From an uncultured Bacteroidales bacterium (GTDB taxonomy: Bacteria > Bacteroidota > Bacteroidia > Bacteroidales > Paludibacteraceae): DNA of 17,192 nucleotides. Made by a program: the position numbers and the translations under genes. The notes below the pieces were generated by a model. It was not told the DNA's origin. It did not search any database and was given only the letters and a program-made list of their open reading frames with translations. Numbering within the stretch: the stretch's first letter is position 1; each line of letters starts with the position of its first letter. Below are positions 6,001 to 14,900 of this stretch, piece by piece. Where the stretch lies: contig CALGHE010000057.1 of NCBI GenBank assembly GCA_937915765.1, positions 1-17,192 of the forward strand, read 5' to 3'.

Positions 6001-6522
6001 TTACTCTTCAGTATAACCGTCCAACGTTATCAGAGTTTGGTCTGCGTTGATAGTCTCACCTTCAGAAGTGAGGATAGACTTGATTACACATTTGTTCTTA
6101 ACCTTGTATTCGCTCTGCATCTTCATCGCTTCGATGATGATTACAGACTGGCCAGCCTCCACAATGTCGCCCTCATTAACGAGAACCTTTATGACCTTGC
6201 CAGGCATAGGCGAGAATATACGGTCTTGAGATTCGCCTGAATCACCCTTCTTTCTGTTGCGCAGGTATTTCGCTTGCAAGTCAACAATCTCAACCGGGAA
6301 TGTGTTGAAATTCGTGTTGACAATATAGCTTTTGCCTGTTTCTGACCTTTTTAGCTCAGCGTTATAAGATTTGCCGTTGTTAGTGATGATAGAGCACACC
6401 CCATTTTCGGCCATGACGATGTCAACGTCATAAATCTTGCCGTCGATAGAAATCTGGACCTTGTTGTCCTCTTTGCTAATCAACTCAACTTCCGCTATAC
6501 GGTCTCCTACATGTATTTCCAT
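6001..6522 (-). CDS. Biotin carboxyl carrier protein of the acyl-CoA carboxylase
   Basis: A 173-residue protein ending in a biotinyl domain. The biotinylation motif EAMKM (131-135) puts biotin on Lys134, 39 residues from the C-terminus, preceded by SPMPGKVIKVLVNEGD (104-119). The first ~90 residues form a predicted beta-rich domain without close motif, followed by a basic, flexible linker (about 88-100). The start at 6522 (MEIHVGDRIAEVEL) is preferred; an ATG 33 nt upstream would add eleven residues (MQIRQKLNISF) that look like untranslated leader. It carries carboxybiotin between the two catalytic subunits encoded on either side. The gene is separated from the biotin carboxylase gene by an 88-nt spacer that can form hairpins. 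Confidence 0.93.
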   Translation of the reverse strand: MEIHVGDRIAEVELISKEDNKVQISIDGKIYDVDIVMAENGVCSIITNNGKSYNAELKRSETGKSYIVNTNFNTFPVEIVDLQAKYLRNRKKGDSGESQDRIFSPMPGKVIKVLVNEGDIVEAGQSVIIIEAMKMQSEYKVKNKCVIKSILTSEGETINADQTLITLDGYTEE

Positions 6523-6610
6523 AAAACTAATATTAAGTTTTTGCCGGATTTGCAATAGCAGAGAGCTGCTAACCGCAGCGTCAAATCTCTGAAACTCCTC
6601 CGGTAGTTAC
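6523..6610 (-). other. Structured spacer before the biotin carrier gene
   Basis: On either strand GCTGC (6565-6569) and GCAGC (6575-6579) make a short hairpin, enclosed by CAGAGA (6559-6564) and TCTCTG (6586-6591), with an alternative outer pair GATTTG/CAAATC. The pairs may protect or separate segments of the operon mRNA. I see no T tract, so termination is unlikely. Confidence 0.35.
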
Positions 6611-8131
6611 TCAAATTCTTATCATGTTGTTTCTCTTGCCGAACTCTCTCCATCGGCTTATAGGGCGGTTGTCCGCTGCCGACTTAGGAGCGTTTTCCTC
6701 AAGGTTGAGAAGATAGTCCATATAAGAAGCTATGATTGCGATGTCTTCGGTTTCAGACTTTTCCGCTTCATATATAGTCTCTTCCGCCAATTCGTCCTTG
6801 TGTTTTTCAAGGAAGTTAGTGCAGTACTTGCCCTCGACAAAATCAGGGATGTCCATTATTTTGCGCAAGTAGCTGATGTTATTTTTCACGCCGGTAATCT
6901 TATATTCGTACAACACGCGGCGCATACGCTCGATGGCGTAAGTTCTGTTTACGGCCCACACAATCAGTTTGCCCATCATAGAGTCGTAATATATAGGAAT
7001 TTCGTACCCTTCATAGATGAAGCTGTCCACACGAGTGCCGATACCTAGAGGTTCAGTAAGCTGTTTGATTATACCCGGAGCCGGAGCGAAATTGTTCGCC
7101 GCATCTTCCGCGCATATGCGGCACTCGATAGCGTGTCCGCGCTGCTTAAGGTCTTCCTGCTTGAATCGCAAAGGAAGTCCGTTTGCAATATTGATTTGCT
7201 CCTTCACAAGGTCAACCCCCACAACCTCTTCGGTGATAGGATGCTCAACCTGCAAACGAGTGTTCATCTCAAGGAAATAATAGTTTAGATTGTCGTCAAC
7301 AAGGAATTCGATGGTTCCGGCGCCCACGTAATTCACAGCCTTTGCAGCTGCCACGGCCTTTTCGCCCATCGCTTTTCTCACTTCAGGAGTGATAAGCGGA
7401 GACGGGCACTCTTCGATAACCTTTTGGTGACGTCTCTGAACCGAGCATTCGCGTTCAAAAAGATGAATCACGTTTCCGTGCATATCTCCAAGAATCTGGA
7501 ACTCAATGTGATGAGGCGATTCTATGAATTTTTCCACATAGACAGTCCCGTCGCCGAAAGACGAAATAGCCTCAGACTTGGAGGCTTTGTAAGCATCTTC
7601 GATTTCAGCCTCGGTATATACAAGCCTGATGCCCTTTCCGCCGCCGCCTGCCGAAGCCTTGAACATTACCGGCAGTCCGATTTCCAGCGCCACTTTCTTG
7701 GCTTCTTCCACAGACTTGAGGTCCTCGGTTGTTCCGGGAACAACCGGCACTCCGGCGTCAATCATGGTTTGACGGGCAGAAATCTTGTCTCCCATACGTA
7801 TCATAGCGTCTTTAGGAGCACCGATAAAGATGATGCCCTCCTTGGCGCAGCGGTCGGAGAACTCCGCGTTTTCCGAAAGGAAACCGTATCCGGGATGGAT
7901 AGCGTCCGCGCCGAAACGTTTAGCAGCCGCAATGATATTGTCTATTGATAAGTAACTCTCTTTAGATACGGCGCCGCCGATGCAGCAGGCCTCATCTGCA
8001 TAAAATACGTGGCGAGATGTTCTGTCTGCCTCAGAATAGACAGCAACAGTCTTAATCCCCATCTCTTTGCAAGAACGCATCACACGAATAGCAATCTCGC
8101 CCCTATTTGCAACTAAAATTTTGTTTATCAT
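6611..8131 (-). CDS. accC: Biotin carboxylase subunit of the acyl-CoA carboxylase
   Basis: A 506-residue ATP-grasp enzyme that carboxylates biotin on the carrier protein with ATP and bicarbonate. Visible sites: N-terminal ILVANRGEIAIRV (5-17), HPGYGFLSEN (79-88), the ATP-binding glycine loop KASAGGGGKG (158-167), HHIEFQILGD (207-216), and the catalytic stretch EMNTRLQVEHP (288-298) with Glu288, Arg292 and Glu296, plus Arg338. The numbering agrees closely with E. coli AccC. It is about 55 residues longer than AccC; the C-terminal extension (about 452-506, with SYMDYLLNLEEN and PISRWREFG) is, as I recall, usual for Bacteroidales propionyl-CoA carboxylase. First gene of the operon, behind a long leader with two candidate promoters. 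It lacks a fused carrier domain, which is encoded separately next door. Confidence 0.94.
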   Translation of the reverse strand: MINKILVANRGEIAIRVMRSCKEMGIKTVAVYSEADRTSRHVFYADEACCIGGAVSKESYLSIDNIIAAAKRFGADAIHPGYGFLSENAEFSDRCAKEGIIFIGAPKDAMIRMGDKISARQTMIDAGVPVVPGTTEDLKSVEEAKKVALEIGLPVMFKASAGGGGKGIRLVYTEAEIEDAYKASKSEAISSFGDGTVYVEKFIESPHHIEFQILGDMHGNVIHLFERECSVQRRHQKVIEECPSPLITPEVRKAMGEKAVAAAKAVNYVGAGTIEFLVDDNLNYYFLEMNTRLQVEHPITEEVVGVDLVKEQINIANGLPLRFKQEDLKQRGHAIECRICAEDAANNFAPAPGIIKQLTEPLGIGTRVDSFIYEGYEIPIYYDSMMGKLIVWAVNRTYAIERMRRVLYEYKITGVKNNISYLRKIMDIPDFVEGKYCTNFLEKHKDELAEETIYEAEKSETEDIAIIASYMDYLLNLEENAPKSAADNRPISRWREFGKRNNMIRI

Positions 8132-8312
8132 ATAACACTATTAGTGAAACATCATATTTTCTTGTCCGTCCCGCGCCGCAGAAAAAAGCTGCGCAAGCCT
8201 TCTTTAATAACACTCCATGCAGCGTGCATTGTTCGCACGCTTGCCGCGCTCTCAGGTTGCAGCGCAAAACCTATTGCTCCGGCAGTTCAGGTCGATTTGC
8301 TCACAAATGGAC

Positions 8313-8343
8313 CAAACTTAACACTGTTGATTTCTCTACCAAT
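8313..8343 (-). promoter_or_regulatory. Proximal candidate promoter of the carboxylase operon
   Basis: On the minus strand TAAGTTTG (8320-8313) matches TAnnTTTG, and ATTG (8343-8340) lies 19 nt upstream as a near-consensus -33 element. It would give a leader of about 175 nt before the biotin carboxylase start. Confidence 0.45.
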
Positions 8344-8484
8344 CTTCCCGACTGACTTGCCTTGATTATTGGGACGGATCATGTTTTGAACAACGTATCA
8401 TCAGACAAAATAACCGTTGAGAAAAATCCCGCGACCTCGCTGGAAAATCCGCAGTCGCTGTCTGCACAATCCACAAAATCGGCA

Positions 8485-8517
8485 CAAAGTTAATAAATTA
8501 ATTGGATTTTTAACAAA
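8485..8517 (-). promoter_or_regulatory. Distal candidate promoter of the carboxylase operon
   Basis: On the minus strand TTTG (8517-8514), a 21-nt spacer and TAACTTTG (8492-8485) fit the Bacteroidetes consensus fully. Transcription from here would carry a leader of roughly 345 nt before the biotin carboxylase start codon, long enough for a regulatory RNA. Confidence 0.55.
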
Positions 8518-8654
8518 TAGATACATTTTATTTTCGTAATAGTTTTTTCAAGAAGGCAATTTGAGGGGGTGAAATCGCTTTGTTTCACCTCGTTAAGGTT
8601 TCTGTTTTATTTTGTTAAATTATGTTAAAAAACACAAAAACACACAAAACTTTT

Positions 8655-8685
8655 TTTGTTTTTCGAGTTTTCGCGCTTATCTTTG
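8655..8685 (+). promoter_or_regulatory. Promoter of the tetR-efflux operon
   Basis: TTTG (8655-8658), a 19-nt spacer and TATCTTTG (8678-8685) match the Bacteroidetes consensus. It lies 54 bp before the TetR start codon, which has AAGGGG at 8732-8737, an unusually clear but close Shine-Dalgarno sequence. No other promoter is seen before the downstream genes, so the regulator is probably in the same transcript as the pump. I could not pick out a convincing TetR operator dyad. Confidence 0.65.
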
Positions 8686-8739
8686 CGGTCGATTTCGCGG
8701 CATTTTGCAAGCGGACGTTTTTTTATAAAATAAGGGGAA

Positions 8740-9366
8740 ATGACTTTAGACACAAGATCCAAAATAATAGGAAAGGCGGCAGCTCTTTTTGTCGAGAGCG
8801 GCATAAAAGGTATTACGATGGACGAGCTGGCAGAGCATCTCGGCATGTCAAAGCGCACCATCTATGAACATTTTGCTGATAAGAAAGAACTTGTGAAGGA
8901 GTGTGTCATCTTTATTGATAACAAAAAGGACGAATTGGCAAAAGATGCGGAGAAACATTCGAAAAACGTAATAGAAACATTGCTAACTTTGCATCTGAAT
9001 AATTTGAAGATGATGGGCAGCGTGAACCGGAAGTTTGCGGATGACATTAAGAAGTTTTATCCGGAGCTTCACAATTATTTTCAGGAGAAGAGGGAAAGCA
9101 GCGTCTATTCGACTATAAACTTCTTGCAGAAAGGTGTGGAGGAGGGTGTTGTGAGAGATGACCAGAACGTGGAGATTTACGCCAATCTGCTTCATGAGGA
9201 GATGTATCTTCTGTTTGACAACAGGTCCATCCATTTGTCGGAGTTTTCGGTGAAGGAGGTTTACAGCGTTATGTTCCTCTGCTTTTTGAGGGGCATCGCC
9301 ACGAGCAAAGGGCTTGCTGTGATTGACGATTTCCTGATGAAGAACAAAAACATGTATTTGCGTTAA
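8740..9366 (+). CDS. TetR/AcrR-family repressor of the efflux operon
   Basis: A 208-residue regulator with the TetR helix-turn-helix at residues about 24-48 (GITMDELAEHLGMSKRTIYEHFADK). The remainder (about 55-208) is the variable ligand-binding and dimer domain and has no further motif that I recognise. It is the first gene of the transcript, 42 bp before the TolC-like gene, and probably represses its own operon until a pump substrate or membrane stress signal binds. The ligand is unknown. The start is fixed by AAGGGG just upstream and by the position of the DNA-binding domain. Confidence 0.92.
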   Translation: MTLDTRSKIIGKAAALFVESGIKGITMDELAEHLGMSKRTIYEHFADKKELVKECVIFIDNKKDELAKDAEKHSKNVIETLLTLHLNNLKMMGSVNRKFADDIKKFYPELHNYFQEKRESSVYSTINFLQKGVEEGVVRDDQNVEIYANLLHEEMYLLFDNRSIHLSEFSVKEVYSVMFLCFLRGIATSKGLAVIDDFLMKNKNMYLR

Positions 9367-9408
9367 GCGGAAATTTATTAAGAAAAAATAGTAATGTATT
9401 AAATTTAT

Positions 9409-10791
9409 ATGAGAACAGACAAATTTTTATCAAAAGCAAGCTTTGTGGCGCTGTTCGTCTTTATGTTTGGCGGCGTTTATGGGCAGGATTCTTTGAGCGT
9501 GACGGCATCTCAGCCGGAGCCAGTTAAGTTGGACACGCTTGACTTGAGCCTTCAGCAGGCTATTGAGGTGGCGATGAACGAAAATCCTACCGTCAAGGTG
9601 AACGAAATGGAAATCACCAAGGCCAACTATGCGAGAAGAGAGAGCCGCGCGGGGCTTTTTCCTAACATCGGGGCTTCTGGCTCTTACACAAGGAACGTGA
9701 AGAAACAGGTGATGAGTTTTGCCGGGCAAAACATGGAAATCGGAACAGATAACCAATGGTCTGCAGGTTTCAATGCCGGAATGCCGTTGGTCAACGTGAC
9801 GTTGTGGAAGTCTATTCAGCTTTCTGACGCGGCGGTTGACGCTAAGGTGCAGGCTGCTTTGTCTTCTAAGATTTCTCTTGTGTCGCAGGTTATAGCCGGT
9901 TATTACCAGATTCTTAACGCTCAGGACTCTTACGAGGTCTTGAAGAAGAGCTATAATCTTGCTGTTGAAAATTATGACATAGCGAAGAAACGTTATAATC
10001 AAGGTATGGCTTCTGAATATGACGCTTTGCAGGCTGAGGTTCAGGTGAAGAACTTGAAGCCTACGTTGCTTTCTACTGAAAATGCAATCGAACTGCTGAA
10101 ACTTCAGCTCAAGGTGCTTATGGGCGTGCCTTCGTCTCAGCCTATCAAGGTGCAGGGTAGCCTTGCAGACTATGAGCGGGATATGTTCGAGGTTGCAGAC
10201 GTTACTGACATGGACAGCGCTTTGATGGACAATCCGACTTTGAAGGAGCTTGAAATCAGCACAAACCTGCTTGAAAAGCAGCTGGAACTTCAGAAGGCTC
10301 AGTGGTATCCGACGCTCTCTTTGTCGTTCGTTTATCAGTGGATCTCTCAGAACGACAATTTCAAGATGGCGGACTACGAATGGAATCCGTACAGTACTCT
10401 TGGTCTGACTCTGTCTATTCCTATTTTCCAGGGCGGAGCCCGCTATTACAAGCAGAAACAGGCTCAGATAGCGTATGACGAGATGCAGTACACAGTGGAA
10501 GATGTGAGATATAAACTGGGCATGCAGGTGCAGTCTGCAATAGACAATATCAGAGTTGCAGTAGAGAAAATCGAGGCTACTAAAGACGCTAAGGAGTCTG
10601 CAGAAAAAGGTTTGAGAATCTCTCAGAAGAGATATGAGGTCGGTGCCGGCTCGTTCCTTGAACTTACAAGCTCGGACAATGCAAACACTCAGGCGCAACA
10701 TGCTTATTTTCAGGCTATCTATGATTATATAGTGGCAAAGAACTCGCTTGACGAGGTGCTTGGAAACGCTTACAACGAATATATTAAATAA
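9409..10791 (+). CDS. TolC-family outer membrane efflux protein
   Basis: A 460-residue outer membrane factor. It has a signal peptide (MRTDKFLSKASFVALFVFMFG, with likely cleavage near GVYGQ) without a lipobox cysteine. Two OEP repeats follow: the first starts near LSLQQAIEVAMNENPTVK and has long helices up to about 240; the second starts near NPTLKELEISTNLLEKQLELQKAQWYP and includes SIPIFQGG (about 342). These are the alternating coiled helices of the periplasmic tunnel. It trimerises in the outer membrane and joins the adaptor and pump encoded next. It lies 42 bp after tetR and 48 bp before the adaptor gene, with no promoter visible between. Confidence 0.93.
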   Translation: MRTDKFLSKASFVALFVFMFGGVYGQDSLSVTASQPEPVKLDTLDLSLQQAIEVAMNENPTVKVNEMEITKANYARRESRAGLFPNIGASGSYTRNVKKQVMSFAGQNMEIGTDNQWSAGFNAGMPLVNVTLWKSIQLSDAAVDAKVQAALSSKISLVSQVIAGYYQILNAQDSYEVLKKSYNLAVENYDIAKKRYNQGMASEYDALQAEVQVKNLKPTLLSTENAIELLKLQLKVLMGVPSSQPIKVQGSLADYERDMFEVADVTDMDSALMDNPTLKELEISTNLLEKQLELQKAQWYPTLSLSFVYQWISQNDNFKMADYEWNPYSTLGLTLSIPIFQGGARYYKQKQAQIAYDEMQYTVEDVRYKLGMQVQSAIDNIRVAVEKIEATKDAKESAEKGLRISQKRYEVGAGSFLELTSSDNANTQAQHAYFQAIYDYIVAKNSLDEVLGNAYNEYIK

Positions 10792-10839
10792 ACTTTCATA
10801 ATAACGGATTTTAGATAATAATAAAAATTTAATTGATAT

Positions 10840-11895
10840 ATGAGAACAACTAAAAATTTGATGTGGGTCTCTTTGGCTGTGCTTGCCTTGTTTTCTTCTT
10901 GCTCTGGTAAGGAAGACGGTGCAAAGTCTGATGAGGTGAGAAACGATAGCTCGGTGGTTACTGCAAAGGAAAGCGAGTTGCCAAAAATTAAAATAGACAC
11001 AGTGAGGGAAGAGGCTGTTCCTCAGCTTTATGAATTTACAGCGTCTGTAGAACCTGATGTGAAGAATAACATCGCGTCTGCTGCTCCTGGACGTATTGTT
11101 CAGATTATGACAGAGGTTGGCAAATATGTGAAGAAGGGTCAGGTTTTGGTGAAGATGGACCCGACTAACTTGCTTAACGCTAAGACTCAGATTTCTAATC
11201 TCGAAATCGATTACAAGCGTATCGAGGAGCTGGTGAAGGCAGGTGGCGCTTCTCAGCAGACTCTTGACCAGTTGAAGACTCAGCTCGACGTGGCTCGCGC
11301 TTCTTATAATAATTTGCAGGAAAATACAACTTTGGTTAGCCCGGTTAACGGTATCGTGACAGCTCGTAATTATGACAATGGCGATATGTACTCAGGTGCT
11401 CAGCCAATTTTGACAGTTATGCAGATCCGTCCGGTTAAGGTTGTGATTAACGTGTCTGAAACTTATTTCTCTCAGATTAAGGTAGGCATGTCTGTTGATG
11501 TGGCTCTTGACGTTTATGAAGGTCAGACTTTCAAAGGAAAGGTTAGCCTGATTTATCCTACTATCGACCAGGCTACAAGAACTTTCCCTGTTGAAATCAA
11601 CATTCCTAACAACAACGAAAAGATTCGTCCTGGTATGTTCGCTCGTGTAACGATGAATTTCGGAACTAAGAATCGTGTGGTTGTTCCTGATTTGGCTATT
11701 GTTAAGCGTGCAGGTTCTGGCGACCGCTTCGTTTATGTGTACAAAGACGGAAAAGTTTCTTACAACAAGGTTGAAATCGGACGCCGTATGGGTGCTGAGT
11801 ACGAACTTATTTCAGGTGTTGAAAACGGTTCTACGGTGGTTGTTTCTGGTCAGGCTCGTCTGAGTGACGGAGCAGAAGCTGAAGTTGTAGAATAA
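10840..11895 (+). CDS. RND efflux periplasmic adaptor (membrane fusion lipoprotein)
   Basis: A 351-residue adaptor. The N-terminus is a lipoprotein signal: a hydrophobic stretch, then FSSC with lipidated Cys21 and an acidic tail (SGKEDG). Then come the first lipoyl half (about 68-100, ending VLVKMDPTNLL), a short alpha-hairpin (about 102-153, ISNLEIDYKRIEELVKAGGA), the second lipoyl half (TTLVSPVNGIVTARNYDNGD), the beta-barrel (about 190-270) and the membrane-proximal domain with RFVYVYKDGKV. It bridges the pump and the TolC-like channel. The hairpin is short, as in many Bacteroidetes adaptors. An 83-bp spacer with a wobble-containing hairpin separates it from the pump gene. Confidence 0.93.
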   Translation: MRTTKNLMWVSLAVLALFSSCSGKEDGAKSDEVRNDSSVVTAKESELPKIKIDTVREEAVPQLYEFTASVEPDVKNNIASAAPGRIVQIMTEVGKYVKKGQVLVKMDPTNLLNAKTQISNLEIDYKRIEELVKAGGASQQTLDQLKTQLDVARASYNNLQENTTLVSPVNGIVTARNYDNGDMYSGAQPILTVMQIRPVKVVINVSETYFSQIKVGMSVDVALDVYEGQTFKGKVSLIYPTIDQATRTFPVEINIPNNNEKIRPGMFARVTMNFGTKNRVVVPDLAIVKRAGSGDRFVYVYKDGKVSYNKVEIGRRMGAEYELISGVENGSTVVVSGQARLSDGAEAEVVE

Positions 11896-11919
11896 CGGAG
11901 TCTAAAAAAATCGGTAGAT

Positions 11920-11945
11920 TTGGCTCTGGCTGTTTACAGGGCTAA
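11920..11945 (+). other. Hairpin between adaptor and pump genes
   Basis: TTGGCTCTG (11920-11928) pairs with CAGGGCTAA (11937-11945) around an 8-nt loop, with nine pairs of which two are G-U in plus-strand RNA. No T tract follows, so it is more likely an mRNA-stability or processing element than a terminator. Confidence 0.4.
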
Positions 11946-11978
11946 TGAGAAAAAATAATTAAAAAAAATAGCAAGAAT

Positions 11979-14900
11979 ATGAGTTTATATGAAAATTCGG
12001 TAAAACGTCCGATAATGACGGCGCTTATGTTTGTGGCTGTAGCTATTATGGGGCTGTTTTCCTTGTCAAAGTTGCCGATTGACTTGTTTCCAGATATAGA
12101 AACAAACACTATCATGGTAATGACGGCATATCCGGGCGCCAGTGCATCGGATATTGAAAATAACTTGACACGTCCGTTGGAAAATACGTTGAACTCAGTG
12201 AGTAACTTGAAGCACATCACATCAAAGTCGAGCGAAAACATCTCGCTTGTGATACTTGAGTTCGAGTTTGGTGAGGATATAGATGTGCTCACGAACGATG
12301 TCCGAGACAAGCTGGATATGGTTAAATCGTCTCTTCCGGACGATGCCAACACTCCTATCATCTTCAAGTTTAGTACAGACATGGTGCCTATCATGATGTT
12401 GTCTGTGCAGGCTGAAGAGAGTATGCCGGCTTTGTACAAGATTTTGGACGACCAGGTGGCGAACCCGCTTGCTCGTATCAACGGTGTGGGTACGGTTTCT
12501 ATCTCTGGTGCTCCTGAACGTGAGATCCATGTTTACGTGGACCCCGTGCGTTTGGAAGCCTATAACTTGACAATCGAGGGCATTTCTGGTATCATTGGGG
12601 CTGAAAACATGAATGTGCCTGGGGGTACGTTTGACGTAGGTTCTGAAACTTACTCGCTGCGTGTGGAAGGTGAGTTCAAGGATGCTAAAGATATGGAAAA
12701 TCTTGTCGTGGGCACTTATAACGGCGCTTTGGTTCACCTGAGAGATGTGGCTCGCATTGACGACTCTGTGCAGGAACGTGCGCAGAAGTCTTTCAACAAC
12801 GGTGTGCAGGGTGCTATGATTGTGGTTCAGAAGCAGTCAGGAGCAAACTCGGTAGAAATCTCTAAAAAGGTTTTGGCCGCGCTTCCTAGACTTCAGAAAA
12901 ATTTGCCGTCAGACGTTAAACTTGGCGTGATTGTGGATACTTCGGAAAATATCCAAAATACTATCGCGTCTTTGGTTGACACTGTGCGTGACGCTATGAT
13001 ATTCGTGACTTTGGTCGTGTTCCTCTTCTTAGGTAGATGGAGAGCTACAGTGATCATCGTTGTCACAATTCCGCTTTCGTTGGTGGCATCGTTCATCTAT
13101 CTTGCCGTTACTGGCAGTACGCTGAACATCATCTCTTTGTCGTCTCTTACTATCGCTATCGGTATGGTTGTGGACGACGCTATTGTGGTGCTTGAGAACG
13201 TCACGACGCATATTGAGCGAGGTTCTGACCCTAAACAGGCGGCGGTGCACGGAACGAACGAGGTGGCTATTTCGGTTATCGCTTCTACATTGACGCTGTT
13301 GGCTGTGTTCTTCCCTCTTACTTTGGTTACAGGTATGGCCGGTATCTTGTTCAAGGAGTTGGGCTGGATGGTTTGTATCATCATGATAATCTCTACAGTC
13401 TGCGCGTTGTCGTTGACTCCTATGCTTTGCTCTCAGATGCTTCGTCTGCAGACTAAGCAGAGCAAGATGTTCAAGACTCTTTACGGCCCAGTTGAAAAGG
13501 CTCTCGATGCGTTCGATAATTTCTATGCGTCTGTGCTTAACAGAGCAGTGCGCCATCGTAGCGTGGTTATCTTGCTTTGTGTTTTGTTGTTCGCATTCAG
13601 TATCTTCTTAGGAAAATATGTGAGTACAGAGTTCTTCCCGGCTCAGGATAATGCGCGTATTAAGGTGCAGGTTGAAATGCCTATCGGCACAAGACAGGAA
13701 ATCACAGCTGATGTGGCAAAACGTCTGTTCGAAGAGTGGAAGGCGAAGTATCCAGAAATCAAGGTGCTGAACTATACTTACGGACAAGCAGATACAGACA
13801 ACGTGTTCGCTTCTATCAGTGATAATGGTACGCATATCGTTTCGTTCAACATCTCTTTGTACAAAAAGGCTGAACGTGCAGAAAAGGGACAGCGCGGCTT
13901 GGCTGAAATTTGTGATTTGATGCGTGCGGACTTGATTAAGTATGCCGAAATCAAAAAGGCTCAGGTGTTCATGGGTGGTGGTAACTCTGGTATGGGTGGC
14001 CAGTCTGTGCTTGACTTCGAAATCTATGGTTACGATTTTAATGCAACTGATAAACTTGCCAAGGTGTTGTCTGACAGTCTTTCTAAGATTAGAGGTTGTA
14101 GTGATGTCGTTATCAGCCGTGCAGACTATCAGCCAGAGTTTCAGGTTGACTTTGACCGTGAAAAGCTTGCTCTTCATGGCTTGAATTTGGCTACTGCGGC
14201 TACATTCTTGCGTAACCGTATTAATGGTGCTACCGCCTCTCTTTATCGTGAGGACGGAGACGAATACGACATCAAGGTTATGTACGCTCCTGAGTTCCGT
14301 CAGTCTATAGAAGACATCGAAAATATTCTGATTTACAACAATCAGGGCAAGGGTATTCGTATTAAGGATGTTGGTAAAGTGGTGGAACGTTTTGCTCCTC
14401 CTACAATCGACCGTAAGGACCGTGAACGTATAAACACAGTGTCTGTAACTATCTCTGGTCGCCCGCTCGGCGAAGTTGTGGACGAAGCGAACAAAATGCT
14501 CGATAAAATTGACATCCCGGCAGGTTTGAACCGTCCTACATTGTCTGGTACATATGAAGACCAGCAGGAATCTTTTGCTGACCTCGGTGTTTTGGCTTTG
14601 CTGATTCTTGTGTTGGTGTATATCGTGATGGCTGCTCAGTTCGAGTCGTTGACTTATCCGTTCATCATTATGCTTTCTGTGCCATTCGCAATTTCTGGGG
14701 TTATATTGGCTCTGTTCTTGACTAATGGTAACTTGAACGTGATGTCGCTGCTGGGTTCAATCATGTTGATTGGTATTGTGGTGAAGAACGGTATCGTGCT
14801 TATCGACTACATCAACTTGAACCGTGAACGTGGAATGTCAGTATTGAACGCAGTGGTGCTTGGAGGTAAGTCGCGTCTTCGTCCGGTTGTGATGACTACG

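Larger units (their letters stand above)
8132..8739. other. Intergenic region between the divergent carboxylase and efflux operons
   Basis: This 608-base gap contains no gene I can support. Its left half (about 8165-8460) is rather GC-rich and would be the transcribed leader of the carboxylase operon; it holds a perfect 7-bp hairpin AGCGTGC/GCACGCT (8221-8241) and a minus-strand frame (8382-8152) interrupted by one TGA. The right half is AT-rich and holds promoters for both directions and a hairpin GGTGAAA/TTTCACC (8568-8589). No known riboswitch pattern was recognised, including a cobalamin box. Confidence 0.6.

Noticed and set aside
8107..8365. Plus-strand frames of 82 and 73 codons upstream of the biotin carboxylase gene
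   Set aside because: They overlap the carboxylase leader antisense, lack a ribosome-binding sequence and resemble no protein I know.
8132..8480. Cobalamin riboswitch in the carboxylase leader
   Set aside because: The pathway would suit it, but I could not find a convincing B12 box or the conserved core pieces in either strand.
8568..8589. Hairpin GGTGAAA/TTTCACC as a terminator
   Set aside because: No T tract follows on either strand and no transcript is expected to end there; it may be a regulatory dyad at most.
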